From the NCBI GenBank assembly GCA_035236585.1, contig CP141132.1, forward strand, positions 39,807,880 to 39,871,879: 64,000 nucleotides of DNA, written 5' to 3'. The notes under the pieces are model-generated. The model saw only the letters and a program-made list of their open reading frames with translations, was not told the DNA's origin and did no database searches. Each line of letters begins with the position of its first letter. Within the stretch, counting starts at the first letter, position 1. The position numbers and the translations under genes were made by a program. This document shows, piece after piece, positions 25,540-37,812 of the stretch. The DNA is from Warburgia ugandensis (lineage: Eukaryota; Streptophyta; Magnoliopsida; Canellales; Canellaceae).

Positions 25540-28470
25540 GTGTATACAATTTATCTTTCAATATAGTTAGAATGTGAAATTGCTTTTTCTTATGTTTAAT
25601 TATATATTTTGTGCATTTTTACATTTGTAAGCAGGACTTTTGAAATAGTAGACCTAAGCTAAATTGGTGCTAATTAAGTCATTTTAAAGACTAAAATGTT
25701 CAAAATATAGGATGTGTATACAATTTGTCTTTTAATACAGTCTGAATGTGAAATTACTCTGTCTTGTATAAACTTAGATATCTTGTGCATTTTTCCCACA
25801 GACTATCGAAAAAGTATAATTAAACCAAATGAGTCATAATTAAGTGATTTCTCAGACTATAATATTCAAAATATAGGGATACGTATACAATTTAGCTTTT
25901 AAAAGAGTTGGAATGCAAAATTTCTCATTCCTTTGTAAAATTAGATATCTTGTGCATTTTTGCATTTGTACCCAGACTTTTGAAATAGTAGAATTAAGCC
26001 AAATTAGTGATAATTAAGTTATTTCTAAGACTAAAATATTAAAACTATAGGAATGTGTATGCAATTTATCTTTCGATATATTTGGAATGTGAAATTGCTC
26101 TTTCTTGTGTAAAATTATATACATTGTGCATTTTTGCATTGGTACACAGGACTTTCCAAACAGTTTACTTAAGCCAAATTGGTGATTGTTAAGTCATTTT
26201 TAAGACTAAAATATTCAAAATATAGGTTGTGTATACAATTTATCTTTAATATAGTTTGAATGTGAAATTGCACTATTTTGTATAAATTTAGATATTTTAT
26301 GCATTTTTTCCCTCGACCATTGAAACAGTATTATTAAGCCAAATTAGCCATAATTAAGTGATTTCTAAGACTATAACATGCAAAATATAGGAATATGTAT
26401 ACAATTTATCTCTTAATATAGTTGGAATGTAAAATTGCTCGTTCTTGAGTAAAATTAGATATTTTGTGCATTTCTGCATTTGTACCCTAGACTTTTAAAA
26501 TTGTAGAATTAAGCCAAATTAGAGATAATTAAGTGATTTCTAAGACTAAAATATTAAAAATATAGGGATGTGCATCCAATTTATCTTTCAATATAGCTGG
26601 AATGTGAAATTGCACTTTCTCATGTTAAATTATATATTTTGTGCATTTGTACGCAGCACTTTCGAAACAGTAGACTTAAGCCAAATTGTTGATAATATTT
26701 AAAATATAGGATGTGTATACAATTTATCTTTTAATACAGTTTGAATGTGAAATTGCTCTATCTTGTATAAAATTAGATATTTTGTGCATTTTCCCCTAGA
26801 CAATAGAAACAGTATAATTAAGCCAAATTAGTCATAATTTAGTGATTTCTAAGACTGTAACATTCAAAATATAGGAATATGCATGCATTTTATCTTTTAA
26901 TATAGTTGGAATGTAAAATTGCTTGTTCTTGTGTAAAATTGGATATTTTGTCCATTTTTGCATTTAGCTTTTGAAATTGTAGAATTAAGCAAAATTATTA
27001 GGTTGTGTATACAATTTATCTTTCAACATAGTTAGAATGTGAAATTGCTTTTTCTTATGTTTAATTATATATTTTGTGCATTTTTGCATTTGTAAGCAGG
27101 ACTTTTGAAATAGTAGACCTAAGCTAAATTGGTGCTAATTAAGTCATTTTAAAGACTAAAATGTTCAAAATATAGGATGTGTATACAATTTGTCTTTTAA
27201 TACAGTCTGAATGTGAAATTACTCTGTCTTGTATAAACTTAGATATCTTGTGCATTTTTCCCACAGACTATCGAAAAAGTATAATTAAACCAAATGAGTC
27301 ATAATTAAGTGATTTCTCATACTATAATATTCAAAATATAGGGATATGTATACAATTTAGCTTTTAAAAGAGTTGGAATGCAAAATTTCTCATTCCTTTG
27401 TAAAATTAGAGATCTTGTGCATTTTTGCATTTGTACCCAGACTTTTGAAATAGTAGAATTAAGCCAAATTAGTGATAATTAAGTTATTTCTAAGACTAAA
27501 ATATTAAAACTATAGGAATGTGTATGCAATTTATCTTTCGATATATTTGGAATGTGAAATTGCTCTTTCTTGTGTAAAATTATATACATTGTGCATTTTT
27601 GCATTGGTACACAGGACTTTCCAAACAGTTTACTTAAGCCAAATTGGTGATTGTTAAGTCATTTTTAAGACTAAAATATTCAAAATATAGGTTGTGTATA
27701 CAATTTATCTTTAATATAGTTTGAATGTGAAATTGCACTATTTTGTATAAATTTAGAAATTTTATGCATTTTTTCCTCGACCATTGAAACAGTATTATTA
27801 AGCCAAATTAGCCATAATTAAGTGATTTCTAAGACTATAACATGCAAAATATAGGAATATGTATACAATTTATCTCTTAATATAGTTGGAATGTAAAATT
27901 GCTCGTTCTTGAGTAAAATTAGATATTTTGTGCATTTCTGCATTTGTACCCTAGACTTTTAAAATTGTAGAATTAAGCCAAATTAGAGATAATTAAGTGA
28001 TTTCTAAGACTAAAATATTAAAAATATAGGGATGTGCATCCAATTTATCTTTCAATATAGCTGGAATGTGAAATTGCACTTTCTCATGTTAAATTATATA
28101 TTTTGTGCATTTGTACGCAGCACTTTCGAAACAGTAGACTTAAGCCAAATTGTTGATAATATTTAAAATATAGGATGTGTATACAATTTATCTTTTAATA
28201 CAGTTTGAATGTGAAATTGCTCTATCTTGTATAAAATTAGATATTTTGTGCATTTTCCCCTAGACAATAGAAACAGTATAATTAAGCCAAATTAGTCATA
28301 ATTTAGTGATTTCTAAGACTATAACATTCAAAATATAGTAATATGCATGCATTTTATCTTTTAATATAGTTGGAATGTAAAATTGCTTGTTCTTGTGTAA
28401 AATTGGATATTTTGTCCATTTTTGCATTTAGCTTTTGAAATTGTAGAATTATGCGAAATTAGTGGCAATT
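25540..28470. repeat. Tandem duplication of a ~1,464-bp satellite block
   Basis: Two nearly identical copies lie head to tail. The marker GAAATTGCTTTTTCTTATG occurs at 25576 and 27041. The unusual end marker GGATATTTTGTCC followed by CATTTAGC occurs at 26941 and 28405. Rare variants such as CCCACAGACTATC and GTTGTGTATACAATTT are present in both. Similarity is far higher than between ordinary trimers, so this is a recent event, probably unequal exchange. Outer limits are approximate. Confidence 0.85.
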
Positions 28471-31400
28471 AAGTGAATTCTAAGACAAAAATATTAAAAT
28501 TATAGGGATGTGCAAACAATTTATCTTTCAATATAATTAGAATCTGAAATTGCTCTTTCATATGTTTAATTATATATTTTTGCACTTGTAAGCCGGACTT
28601 TTGAAACAGTAGACCGAAGCTAAATTTATCCTAATTAAGTCATTTTTAAGACTAAAATATTCAAAATGGGGGATGTCTATACAATTTGTCTTTTAATACA
28701 GATTGAATGTGATGTTGCTCTATTTTGTATATAATTAGATATTTATGCATTTTTCCCCTCGACCTTCGAAATAGTATATTTAAGCCAAATTAGTCACAAT
28801 TAAGTGATTTCCAAGACTATAACGTCCAAAATAAAGGGATATGTATACAATTTATCTTTTAATATAGTTGGAATGTCAAATTGCTCGTTCTTAGGTAAAA
28901 TTAGTTATTTTGTGCATTTGCTCCCTAGACTTTTGAAATAGTAGAATTAAGCCAAATTAGTGATAATTAAGTGATTTCTAAGGGTAAAATATTAAAAATA
29001 TAGGGATGTGTAAACGATTTATCTTTCAATATAGTTAGAATCTAAAATTGCTCTTTCTCCTATTAAATTATATATTTTGTGCATTTTTGCATTTGTACGC
29101 AGCACATTCGAAACGGTAGACTTAAGCCAAATTGTTGATAAGTATGTCATTTTTTAGACTAAAATATTCAAAATGGGGGATGTGTATACAATATATCTTT
29201 TAATGCAGTTTGAATGTGAAATTGCTCTATTTTGTATAGAATTAGATATTTTATGCATTTTTTCCCTCGACCATGGAAACAGTATAATTAAGCCAAATTT
29301 GTCATAATTAAGTGATTTCTAAGACTATAATATTTAAAATATAGGGATATGTATACAATTTAGCTTTTAAAATAGTTGGAATGTAAAATTGCTCATTCCT
29401 GTGGAAAATTAGGTATTTTGTGCATTTTTGCATTTGTACCCTAGACTTTTAAAATTATAGAATTAAGCCAAATTAGTGATAATTAAGTGATTTCTAAGAC
29501 TAAAATATTAAAAATACAGGGATGTGCATCCAATTTATCATTCAATATAGCTGGATGTGAAATTGCTCTTTCTGATGTTAAATTACATATTTTATGCATT
29601 TTTGCATTTGGATGCAGCACTTTCAAAATAGTATACTTAAGCCAAATTGTTGATAATTAAGTAATTTTTAAGACTAAAGTATTCAATATATAGGATGTTC
29701 ATACAATTTATCTTTTAGTACAATTTGAATGTGAAATTGCTCTGTCTTGTATAAAATTAGATATTTTGTGCATTTTCCCCTAGACTATCGAAACAGTATA
29801 ATTAACTCAAATTAGCCATAATTAAGTGATTTTTAAGACTATAACATTCAAAATATAGGAATATGTATACAATTTATATTTTAATATAGTAGGAATGTAT
29901 AATTGCTTGTTCTTGTATAAAATTAGATATTTTGTCCATTTTTGCATTTGTACCCTAGGCTTTTGAAATTACAGAATTCAGCCAAATTAGTGATTATTAA
30001 GTGATTTCAATGACTAAAACATTAAATATATTTGGATGTGCATCCAATTTATCTTTCATTATTGCTGGAATGTGAATTTTCCCTTTATCATGTTAAATTA
30101 TTTATTTTGGGCACTTTTGCATTGTACGCAGGACTTTCAAAACAATAGACTTAAGCCAAATTGTTGATAATTAAGTCATTTTAAGACTAAAATATTCAAA
30201 ATATAGGATGTGTATACAATTTATCTTTTAATGCAGTTTGAATGTGAAATTGCTCTATCTTATATAAAATTAGATATTTTGTGCATTTTTCCTTAGACTA
30301 CCGAAACAGTATAATTAAGCAAAATTAGTCATAATTAAGTGATTTCTATGCCTAGAATATTCAAAATATAGGAATATGTATAAAATTTATCATTTAATAC
30401 AGTTGGAATGTAAAATTGCTTGTTCTTGTGTAAATGTAGATATTTTGTCCATTTTTGCATTTGTACGCTAGGCTTTTGAAATTTTAGAATTAAGCCAAAT
30501 TAGTGATTATTAAGTGATATCAAGACTAAAATTTTAAAAATATAGGGATGTGTATACAATTTATATTTCAATATAGTTGGAATGTGAAATTTCTCTTTCT
30601 TGTGTTAAATTATATATTTTGTACATTTTTGCATTTGTACACAAGACTTTCAAAATAGTCGACTTAAGCCAAATTGGTGATAATTAAGTCATTTTTAAGA
30701 TTAAAATATTCAAAATATAAGATGTGTATACAATTTATCTTTTAATATAGTTTGAATGTGAAATCACTTTGTCTTATATAAAATTAGATATTTTGTGCAT
30801 TTTTGCCCTAAACTATCAAAACAGTTTAATTAAACCAAATTAAACATAATTAAGTGATTTCTCGGGCTATAATATTAAAAATATAGGGATATGTATACAA
30901 TTTATCTTTTACTATAGTTGGAATATAAAATTCCTCGTTCTTGTGTAAAATTAGATATTTTGTGCATTTTTGTATTTGTACCCTAGACTTTTGAAATAGT
31001 AGAATTAGGCTGAATTAGTGATAATTTAGTGACTAAAACTTTAAAAATATAAGGATGTGTATGAAATTTGTCTTTCAATATAGTTGGAATGTGAAATTGG
31101 TTTTTCTTGTGTTAAATTATATATTTTGTGCATTTTTTAATTTGAACGCAAGACTTTTGAAATTGTAGACATATGCCAAATTGGTGATAATTAAGTCATT
31201 TTTAAGATTAAAATATTCAAAATATATGATGTGTATATAATTTATCTTTTAAGATAGTGTGAATGTGAAATTTCTTTATCTTGTATAAAATTAGATATTT
31301 TGTGCCTTTTTCCCCTAGACTATCAAAACAGTATAATTAAGCCAAATTAGTCATAATTAAGTAATTTCTAAAACTATAATATACAAAATATAGGGATATA

Positions 31401-31886
31401 TGTAGTGTATCTTTTAATATAGTTGGAATGTAAAATTCTTCATTCTTGTGTAAAATTAGATATTTTGTGCATTTTTTCATTTGTACCATAGACTTTTGAA
31501 ATTGTGGAATTAAGCCAAATTAGTGATAATTAAGTAATTTCTAAGCCAACAGGTGGTTAGATGTTTTAGTTTAATTAAAATATGAAACAATGGAATTTGT
31601 GAGAAATATTTGCATCATTAGATTCTATGCTCGAAATGGAATCCAACGCCTCAAAGAACGCTAAAAACGGAGTTCGTATGACCAAGTTATGGGCTTTTGA
31701 TGATGGAGGGTATTTTTATAAATTGCATTTAATTTAGAATGGCTCGAAAATGCAGGGGTTGTTTTGATAACGACACCCCACCTTCTTCTCCACCGACTTC
31801 TCCACTGCCTTTCCCATCCAACTGGCGCGTTGCATTACCCTTGTAGTGCGGTGTCAAAAAAAATGGCGGCATCACCTTTCCTCTAC

Positions 31887-31894
31887 TATAAATT
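31887..31894 (+). promoter_or_regulatory. LTR TATA box (S1)
   Basis: TATAAATT in the same setting as the other L1 copies, followed by CCTCTACTCCCCCC and a short poly-C stretch. Confidence 0.55.
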
Positions 31895-32265
31895 CCTCTA
31901 CTCCCCCCCCGCCCCCCCCTTCGATCACTGTGATTTCTTCAATCACATCCGGTTCTCTACCATCTTTGGCAAGGAGGGTTTCAACCACTGATTCAGGTGA
32001 GCAACAGGTGCTATCTCGGGTTCCTAGGTATGGTTCACTCCCCTCTCTTCTTCCCCTCCATTTCCCGTAAGATCCAAGCCATGATCTGGTCTCACCAGCC
32101 AGTAGATTGCCAGTGAAACCAGAAATGGTGGATCTGCCTCAGATCCACTGCATGGATAGCTTAGATGGGAGATTTGAGCCATCCGATGAATTGGTGGGAC
32201 CCCAAAACCCCAAAAAACCCAGGACAGTCCATGCATTATGGCATCCTGGGCATTGATCCAGGCCT

Positions 32266-32298
32266 GGGATGGTTGGATGGTCCAGATCGAACCATCCC
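32266..32298 (+). other. LTR leader hairpin (L1 family)
   Basis: GGGATGGTT at 32266-32274 and AACCATCCC at 32290-32298 form a perfect 9-bp stem with a 15-base loop, about 370 bp downstream of the TATA box. A related inverted repeat is visible in the copies near 39940-39975 and 63610-63635. A structured leader is plausible; function is not shown. Confidence 0.55.
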
Positions 32299-33889
32299 AT
32301 CTAGGTTGCCCTGCGCACGCGCCAAAGATGCATGTGCATGATGCGCGACTAGGATGCACACCCTAGGGTGTCCTTCAGGCATGTACAATTGCGGTTCAAC
32401 AGGGACGGACATGCGTCTTGGGAACCATGACCTGCGGGCCCCACGTGGACAAATCTGGTTCGCCCGTTGATGCGCGACACTAAAAATGCAATTAATAAGG
32501 CTATATAACTCCGATCAATGATTCGAAAGAATCGTTACGTTCGTATTTACGACATGGATCTAATTATACCATAAAATTTAGGATCATGGGACTAGTCAAG
32601 AGGACTATAGCCTAAAATCCATAGAGATTTCATGGATCTACGAGATCAACTATGATCATATCTCAATAATTGATTAATTAGATGCCTTAGGACATAATTA
32701 GTCCAAGATCCACCCAAACATCGCATGAGTCAACCATTAGAAAACCATATATTGTATAGATCTATCTATTGATCTTTGAACCTAGAAAATAATATTTGAC
32801 TTTTATGTCCGCATAACATCTAGGGCCTCACCAAGGGTACTCTAGGGTTCGAATTGAAGAAGGACACGAGCTAAGTGATAACAATCGAGGTAGGTAGTCT
32901 GCTACTGTTAAGTTTTTTCAAATGCATTTCCAAAAATCTAATTGATTTATTTAATCTTGTGTTTAATATGCTATTGAGATATGATATTCGCATAATGAGT
33001 ATGCAGATTTTCCTTATGATCTTGCATGAAATTGTCTACATATTTAGTAAATAGTCTTTATATAAGCACTGCATACATGTTTTGTAATTGGTTGCCTAAA
33101 TTGCACGATTTGTGCTTATTGAGATTCAGAATATATGCATATTTATATGCATTGATCATATGTTTTGAAACTCATTGCATAGATTGCCTCATTTATGATG
33201 ATTGAAATTTGGATGGATTATATATGCTTTTTGGGCTATTAAGCCTGGTGGGCACTATGCTGAGAGGTTGTATGGGGTTGGCCTCCTGGCCTCTACCACA
33301 AAAAGTGGATGGTATTACTGTCAAAATGGCATTGTCCCTTCCTCAACTGCTATAGTAAATAGGGACGACCACTAGAGGTGGTCATAGTACCCTTTTCGAG
33401 GACAGCCATAGTAGCCATGGAGGCTATGGTGGGTTGGTCTTTAGATACCGGAGACACAATTCCAGATGTGTGCTGATCGTGAGCATAGTTGACCCTATGA
33501 TTTCAGTTTTATCGATATGCATATAGCATTGAGATGGTCGTATATGAGTACTTTTGACCGGTCAGTTGAGTAATTTACTAAAAGGCCCATATGCATTATA
33601 TTCATGGTAATATCCATATCTGCTTTGACTAATTAATATTTTAAGATTTTCATAGTTACCATTACTATTAATTAATCCGTTGGATGGGTTTGCCAAGATT
33701 TATGCATGCATGAGTTGATTTACTATGCTTGCATTTCATATTCTTCATCTTGCTAATTTATGAGTTTCATAGTTTACACATAGATATCCATGACTACCCC
33801 AAAATAGAAGTGCATGTCTTTATGACAGTGTTTAGTATAATCGCTCTTGTATATCGTGTTTTCAAACTAGTAGTAGCAGGTTGCCTACT

Positions 33890-33906
33890 GAGTATGATGA
33901 ATACTC
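33890..33906 (+). other. Conserved LTR hairpin (S1)
   Basis: GAGTAT, loop GATGA, ATACTC, identical to 15938-15954 and in the same position about 0.4 kb before the LTR end. Confidence 0.7.
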
Positions 33907-34313
33907 AACCCAATCCATCATTTTTCCCGATCAAACATAGTACAATTAGAAGGAGCATCAAAGAGCATTAGGGCCACAATCAAGTAAGCATAGGTAAGGC
34001 TGAGTGAGGACTTATCTAGTTACCGTGCTGTATTTGATGTAAACTTAGTTGTAAGCGCTTATTTATAATTTGGGCTGTGATTAACAATCTTGGGAGTAGT
34101 AATTATTCATTTTTATGTTTTGTCTAAAACGTGCCATGGCCTTGTGCATTATTTATTCACTGAGATTTGTTAATGACACTCGTGGTTTTTATACAAAAGT
34201 TTTAATTAAAAGAAAACTTTCACTGCATTCTTATAGAAAAAATTGTTTTAAAATAGAGGTTGATCTCACTGTTTATCATAAAGTTGCATCATAAAAATCC
34301 AGGTCGTCACAAT

Positions 34314-34326
34314 TGGTATCAGAGCC
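34314..34326 (+). other. Primer-binding site, initiator tRNA-Met type
   Basis: TGGTATCAGAGCC begins two bases after the LTR end. This is the standard plant Ty3/gypsy and Ty1/copia primer site, complementary to the 3' end of initiator methionine tRNA. It confirms orientation and the LTR boundary. Confidence 0.93.
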
Positions 34327-34445
34327 TAGGATCATGTTATTCACAGCCTAGTTATGAAATGGAACTTATAATCTACATCAATAGGAAAAACCATTAGATA
34401 ACATGATAGAGTCCCTTAAATGTAGGTACGGGACTTGTAAAATAG

Positions 34446-35400
34446 ATGCCACCAAGGAGAAGGGTGCAGCCCCAAGACTTGATAACCCTCCAATTGATTC
34501 CTCTGGATCTGGGAATGGAATGGCTAAAGCCTTTTAGCTATTCATGCAACATATGGGGCAGTTCATGCAAAACCAACCACAAGCAGCTGCAGGAAGAGCC
34601 TCTTCTCCAGAAAGAATTGCTGATAGGATAGAGGCACAACTTGAGCGATTTTAGAAAATGACCCCATCATTCTCAGGAGAAGATGAGTCAGCAACGGCCA
34701 AAAAATGGATCTTTGATATTGAGAAGTTATTTAAGGCCATGAAAATTCCCGAGGATAGAAAGGTTGCCATGGCCAGTTTTGTACTAAAAGGCGAAGCAGG
34801 CTTTTGGTGGGAAACAGCTGAAAGAACATACTTTGGAGATAATGATGTCATACTCTAGGAGGAGTTCAAACTAGTATTTAATGGGAAGTACTATCCACGT
34901 CATGTACGGAAGATAAAGGAGAAAGAATTTATGAATCTAGAACAAGGTAATCTCTCCATGCAACAATATGAAAATAGGTTCATAAGTCTTCAAAGATTCG
35001 TACCCAATGCTTGCTCCACCGAGGAAGATGCTGCAGAAAGGTTTGTTGATGGATTACACCCAGGCCTCAGGAACAGAGTGATAGGGTTTCAACCAACCAT
35101 TGTAGCAAAAGCGTTAAAATGGCATCTCTTTTTGAAAAGGATTATCAAAGAACACAACAACAATGGTGGAAGAAATAATAAAGGTAAAAGACCCATTCAA
35201 CCTTCTGGACCTCGACACCCACACAAGCGGTAATTCAACAATAAAGGAAGAAACCCACAATCCAAGACTTGCCCCAGATGCAACAAATATCACCTAGGGC
35301 AGCCGTGTACCTTCCCCCATTTTACATGTTTTAACTGTGGAGAAATAGGACATCTAGCCCGAAATTTCCCTAAGAGGAAAAAGGAGGAGGAACATAAGGA
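34446..35400 (+). pseudogene. S1 gag remnant
   Basis: Remnant of the capsid-nucleocapsid gene. The first ATG after the primer site gives MPPRRRVQPQD, a start typical of this clade. The capsid domain is visible in 34658-35233, with residues such as FLKGEAGFWW-like (VLKGEAGFWWETAE) and SMQQYENRFISLQRF. A zinc-knuckle-like CFNCGEIGH lies at 35327-35353, followed by a basic lysine-arginine stretch. In the family Gag forms the particle and packages RNA. The remnant is broken and not a functional gene. Confidence 0.85.
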
Positions 35401-35440
35401 AGATCACATCCCTTGAAGCCAAGGACGAGTATTTTCCATC

Positions 35441-36055
35441 ATGTCAACGCAGGCTCGGGCATCTAACGTCGTAGTAGAAGGTATGCTTTATATCTATGAT
35501 AGACCTGCCAAAGTATTATTTGACACTGGTTCTACTCATTCTTTCATATCATATGAGTTTGCTTCTTCCATGGGTATTATAGTTCAAGAATTAGATTTCT
35601 CCTTAGAAGTTATGACACCCGTAAGCAAGTCAATTTCCACACAAACATACTTCCAAGATGTTCTGATTATAGTTGAGGGCAACTAGATGAACGTAGATCT
35701 AATCTACCTAGATATGACAGACTTTGACGTCATACTTGGGATGAATTGGTTAGCCTCGTATAATGCAACAGTTGATTGTCAAAAGAAAAGGATTATTTTT
35801 AACCTCCCTAGAGGAGAAGTGGTCTCCTTACAAGGGAAAAGAGATTATTCAAGAGCATGTGTTATTTCTGCTATAAAAGCGGCAAAGCACATTGCTCAGG
35901 GGTATCCATTCTTTGTGGCTAAGATAGAAGCCACTAAAGTCGCAAAACCTAAGTTAGAGGAGGTAGACGTGGTTCGTGAATTCCTAAATGTGTTCCCTGA
36001 AGACATACCAGGGTTACCACCAAAGAGGGAGATAGATTTTACTATTGACCTGATA
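35441..36055 (+). pseudogene. S1 protease and spacer remnant, up to the reverse transcriptase
   Basis: Retropepsin-type aspartic protease remnant with the active-site motif DTGSTHSF at 35522-35545 and the later FDVILGMNWL segment that forms the second half of the fold. It then runs into the linker GLPPKREIDFTIDL that precedes reverse transcriptase in chromoviruses, where it stops at the satellite. The same region is present on the minus strand at about 42311-42935. Fossil. Confidence 0.87.
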
Positions 36056-36419
36056 CTTGGTGATAATTAAGTCATTTTAAAGACTAAAATATTCAAAATA
36101 TATGATGTGTATACAATTTATCTTTTAAGATTGTGTGAATGTGAAATTACTTTGTCTTGTATAAAATTAGATATTTTGTGCCTTTTTCCCCTGGACTATC
36201 AAAACAATATAATTAAGCCAAATTAGTCATAATTAAGTAATTTCTAAAACTATAATATACAAAATATAGGGATATATATGTAGTGTATCTTTTAATATAA
36301 TTAGAATGTAAAATTGCTCATTCTTATATAAAATTAGATATTTTGTGCATTTTTTCATTTGTACCCTAGACTTTTGAAATTATAGAATTAATCCAAATTA
36401 GTGATAATTAAGTGATTTT
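36056..36419. repeat. Satellite island between two LTR remnants
   Basis: About two monomers: the end of a type A, a type B and most of a type C. They carry the diagnostic variants TATATGATGTG, GTGTGAATG, GTGCCTTTTTCCC, AAAACTATAATATAC and TGTAGTGTATC, also found immediately before the LTR boundaries at 31546 and 63036. The island continues for nine bases at 39233-39241 on the other side of the solo LTR. Confidence 0.9.
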
Positions 36420-36831
36420 TGTAATGACTCTATTTTTGTAACATTGAAATCCCAAGTTGGTAATGAAAAGTTCACTTTTTGGAGATAAGGGTATTTTGGT
36501 CATTTCATTGTTCACCCTGACTAGACCCAGAAATTTGATCCTAAGAATGGTACCCTTATGTGCGTCTTGGAAAAAGGAATCCAATAAGACTAGAATCACC
36601 CAAAACAGAGTTAAAATGAGCAAGTTATGGCCCTTTGAAGTTCAAGGGTAAAATTGTAATTTAATTTCAAAATGGATTTGGCCTGAGAAAATAGGGACCC
36701 GTTTTCATACGGGCACCCCTCTTCTTCCCAAACCTACTGGAGGGTTCTAGAATGGCAGTGTGTAGGGGAGAAACCACTGCCATTCCATGGAGGTAGAAAA
36801 CCCCCTCCAGAACCCTCTTCAAGCTCTATAA

Positions 36832-36849
36832 ATAGAGCTCTTGGGCGCC
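36832..36849 (+). promoter_or_regulatory. LTR TATA box inside an inverted repeat (L2)
   Basis: TATAAATA at 36837-36844 lies within AGCTCTA-TAAA-TAGAGCT, an inverted repeat with 7-bp arms. It is 417 bp into the LTR, matching the TATA position in L1. Likely the LTR core promoter; activity unknown. Confidence 0.6.
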
Positions 36850-37659
36850 TCCAATGGCAGCCCAAAACCCTAGGAAAAACCCATCGTGGAGAAGCAGGCA
36901 AGAGGAGAAAACTTGGAAAAAAACCTAGCCACGAACCAAGTATGCCTTAAACCACTCAAAAGTCATCTCCCCCTTAGTCTTAGGATGAGTTTCCCTAAGT
37001 TTTTGCATGAGAAACCATACAAAATGGGGCTCTAGGGAGCCACAACGGACCCAGGGAAGGTGCCTGGGGCATACTAGTTCAACAGGGTCGAACTAGGGCG
37101 TCCTGAGGATGCCTCGATCACCACGGGATGGAAATGCGTCGACTACATTAGAGAGAAACCACGGACGCGCCCGCAAACGAAAAAGGCGGGCGGAAGCCCG
37201 GTACATCTGTAGATGCTCTTGGTGGGGCACGCGCCGCTGACATGGGACGCGTCAGCATCCCGGGCTTCCACCTCGTATGGGCTTCTATGTATTCTGAATA
37301 CTAAAATGCCCATAACTTGAGCTCTAGGACTCCGATTGGGGCACTGCGAGAGGCGTTGTGTCTGTATCGACAACGCGGACACACCCAAACCATAAAATAC
37401 CTAATCAAGCCCCTATCTAAGGATGGTATGACCCTTAAACCATGATAGTGGCGTGGGGCCACTAAACCTTTGCAAACCTGACTATACCAAGGCTCAGTTA
37501 GGGACCTTAGGAGGCCCTTAGGCATGGGAAAGAACTCTTAATGCCTAAGTAGTGAGGTAAACTGGTCTAGAACCTATAGAAATAGGCCAAGCTAACCTTT
37601 TTCTCCTAAACCATGTCCAAGAACGTATGAGGACATGGGGACTAGCGCGATCAAACTAA

Positions 37660-37812
37660 GTAGGTGTTCTATCACTACTAGACTTTTTAAAAGAACCCAT
37701 GATGTTTTGATGTAGGTGCTCATCGCTATTAGACTTTTTAAAAGAACCCATGATGTTTTGAAGTAGGTGTCCTATCGCTACTAGACTTTTAAAAAGAACC
37801 CATGATGCTTTG
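37660..37812 (+). repeat. 51-bp tandem repeat, three copies, inside the L2 LTR
   Basis: Three adjacent copies are marked by GACTTTTTAAAAGAACCCAT at 37681 and 37732 and a one-base variant at 37783, each 51 bp apart and each preceded by a GTAGGTG...CTA segment. Short tandem duplications of this kind often occur in LTR promoter or leader regions; here it lies mid-LTR. Confidence 0.85.

Larger units (their letters stand above)
24071..31545. repeat. Satellite array 2
   Basis: The same A-B-C satellite resumes after E1, in phase within a type-A monomer, and runs about 7.5 kb (roughly 44 monomers). Several monomers are shortened, for example near 25190 and 26690. It includes a recent 1.46-kb tandem duplication. 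The last two monomers before 31545 carry a diagnostic variant set (AAGATAGTGTGAATG, GTGCCTTTTTCCC, TGTAGTGTATC) shared with the flanks at 36056-36419 and 62700-63035. The array stops within a type-C monomer at CTAAG. Confidence 0.92.
31546..34311 (+). mobile_element. S1 LTR remnant (family L1, ~2.77 kb)
   Basis: It matches the E1 3' LTR from about 13626 onwards and is not interrupted by E2, so it is the best reference copy of most of this LTR in the window. It ends GGTCGTCACA at 34311, right before the primer-binding site. It contains a TATA box (31887), a leader hairpin (32266-32298), the conserved GAGAGG/GGCCTC block (about 33230-33480) and the terminal hairpin (33890-33906). Confidence 0.88.
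31546..36055 (+). mobile_element. S1: broken L1-family chromovirus remnant (LTR, PBS, gag, protease)
   Basis: Plus-strand remnant of the same family as E1. It begins inside the LTR at a boundary with satellite shared by two other copies. It continues through the LTR end (34311), the primer-binding site (34314-34326), gag (about 34446-35400) and protease (about 35441-36055), and ends directly against satellite near the start of the reverse transcriptase region. It lacks most of pol and a 3' LTR. It is broken in many places, so its age cannot be estimated from paired LTRs. It is the only copy here that shows the 5' internal region. Confidence 0.88.

Noticed and set aside
24071-31545. A host gene or exons hidden between satellite blocks
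   Set aside because: The satellite phase is continuous and no splice-like or protein-like signal departs from the monomer pattern.
32024-32359. Minus-strand open frame of 111 codons; similar frames at 14208-14450, 16867-17193 and 63501-63851
   Set aside because: These are chance frames in LTR sequence, no recognisable domain, positions shift between copies.
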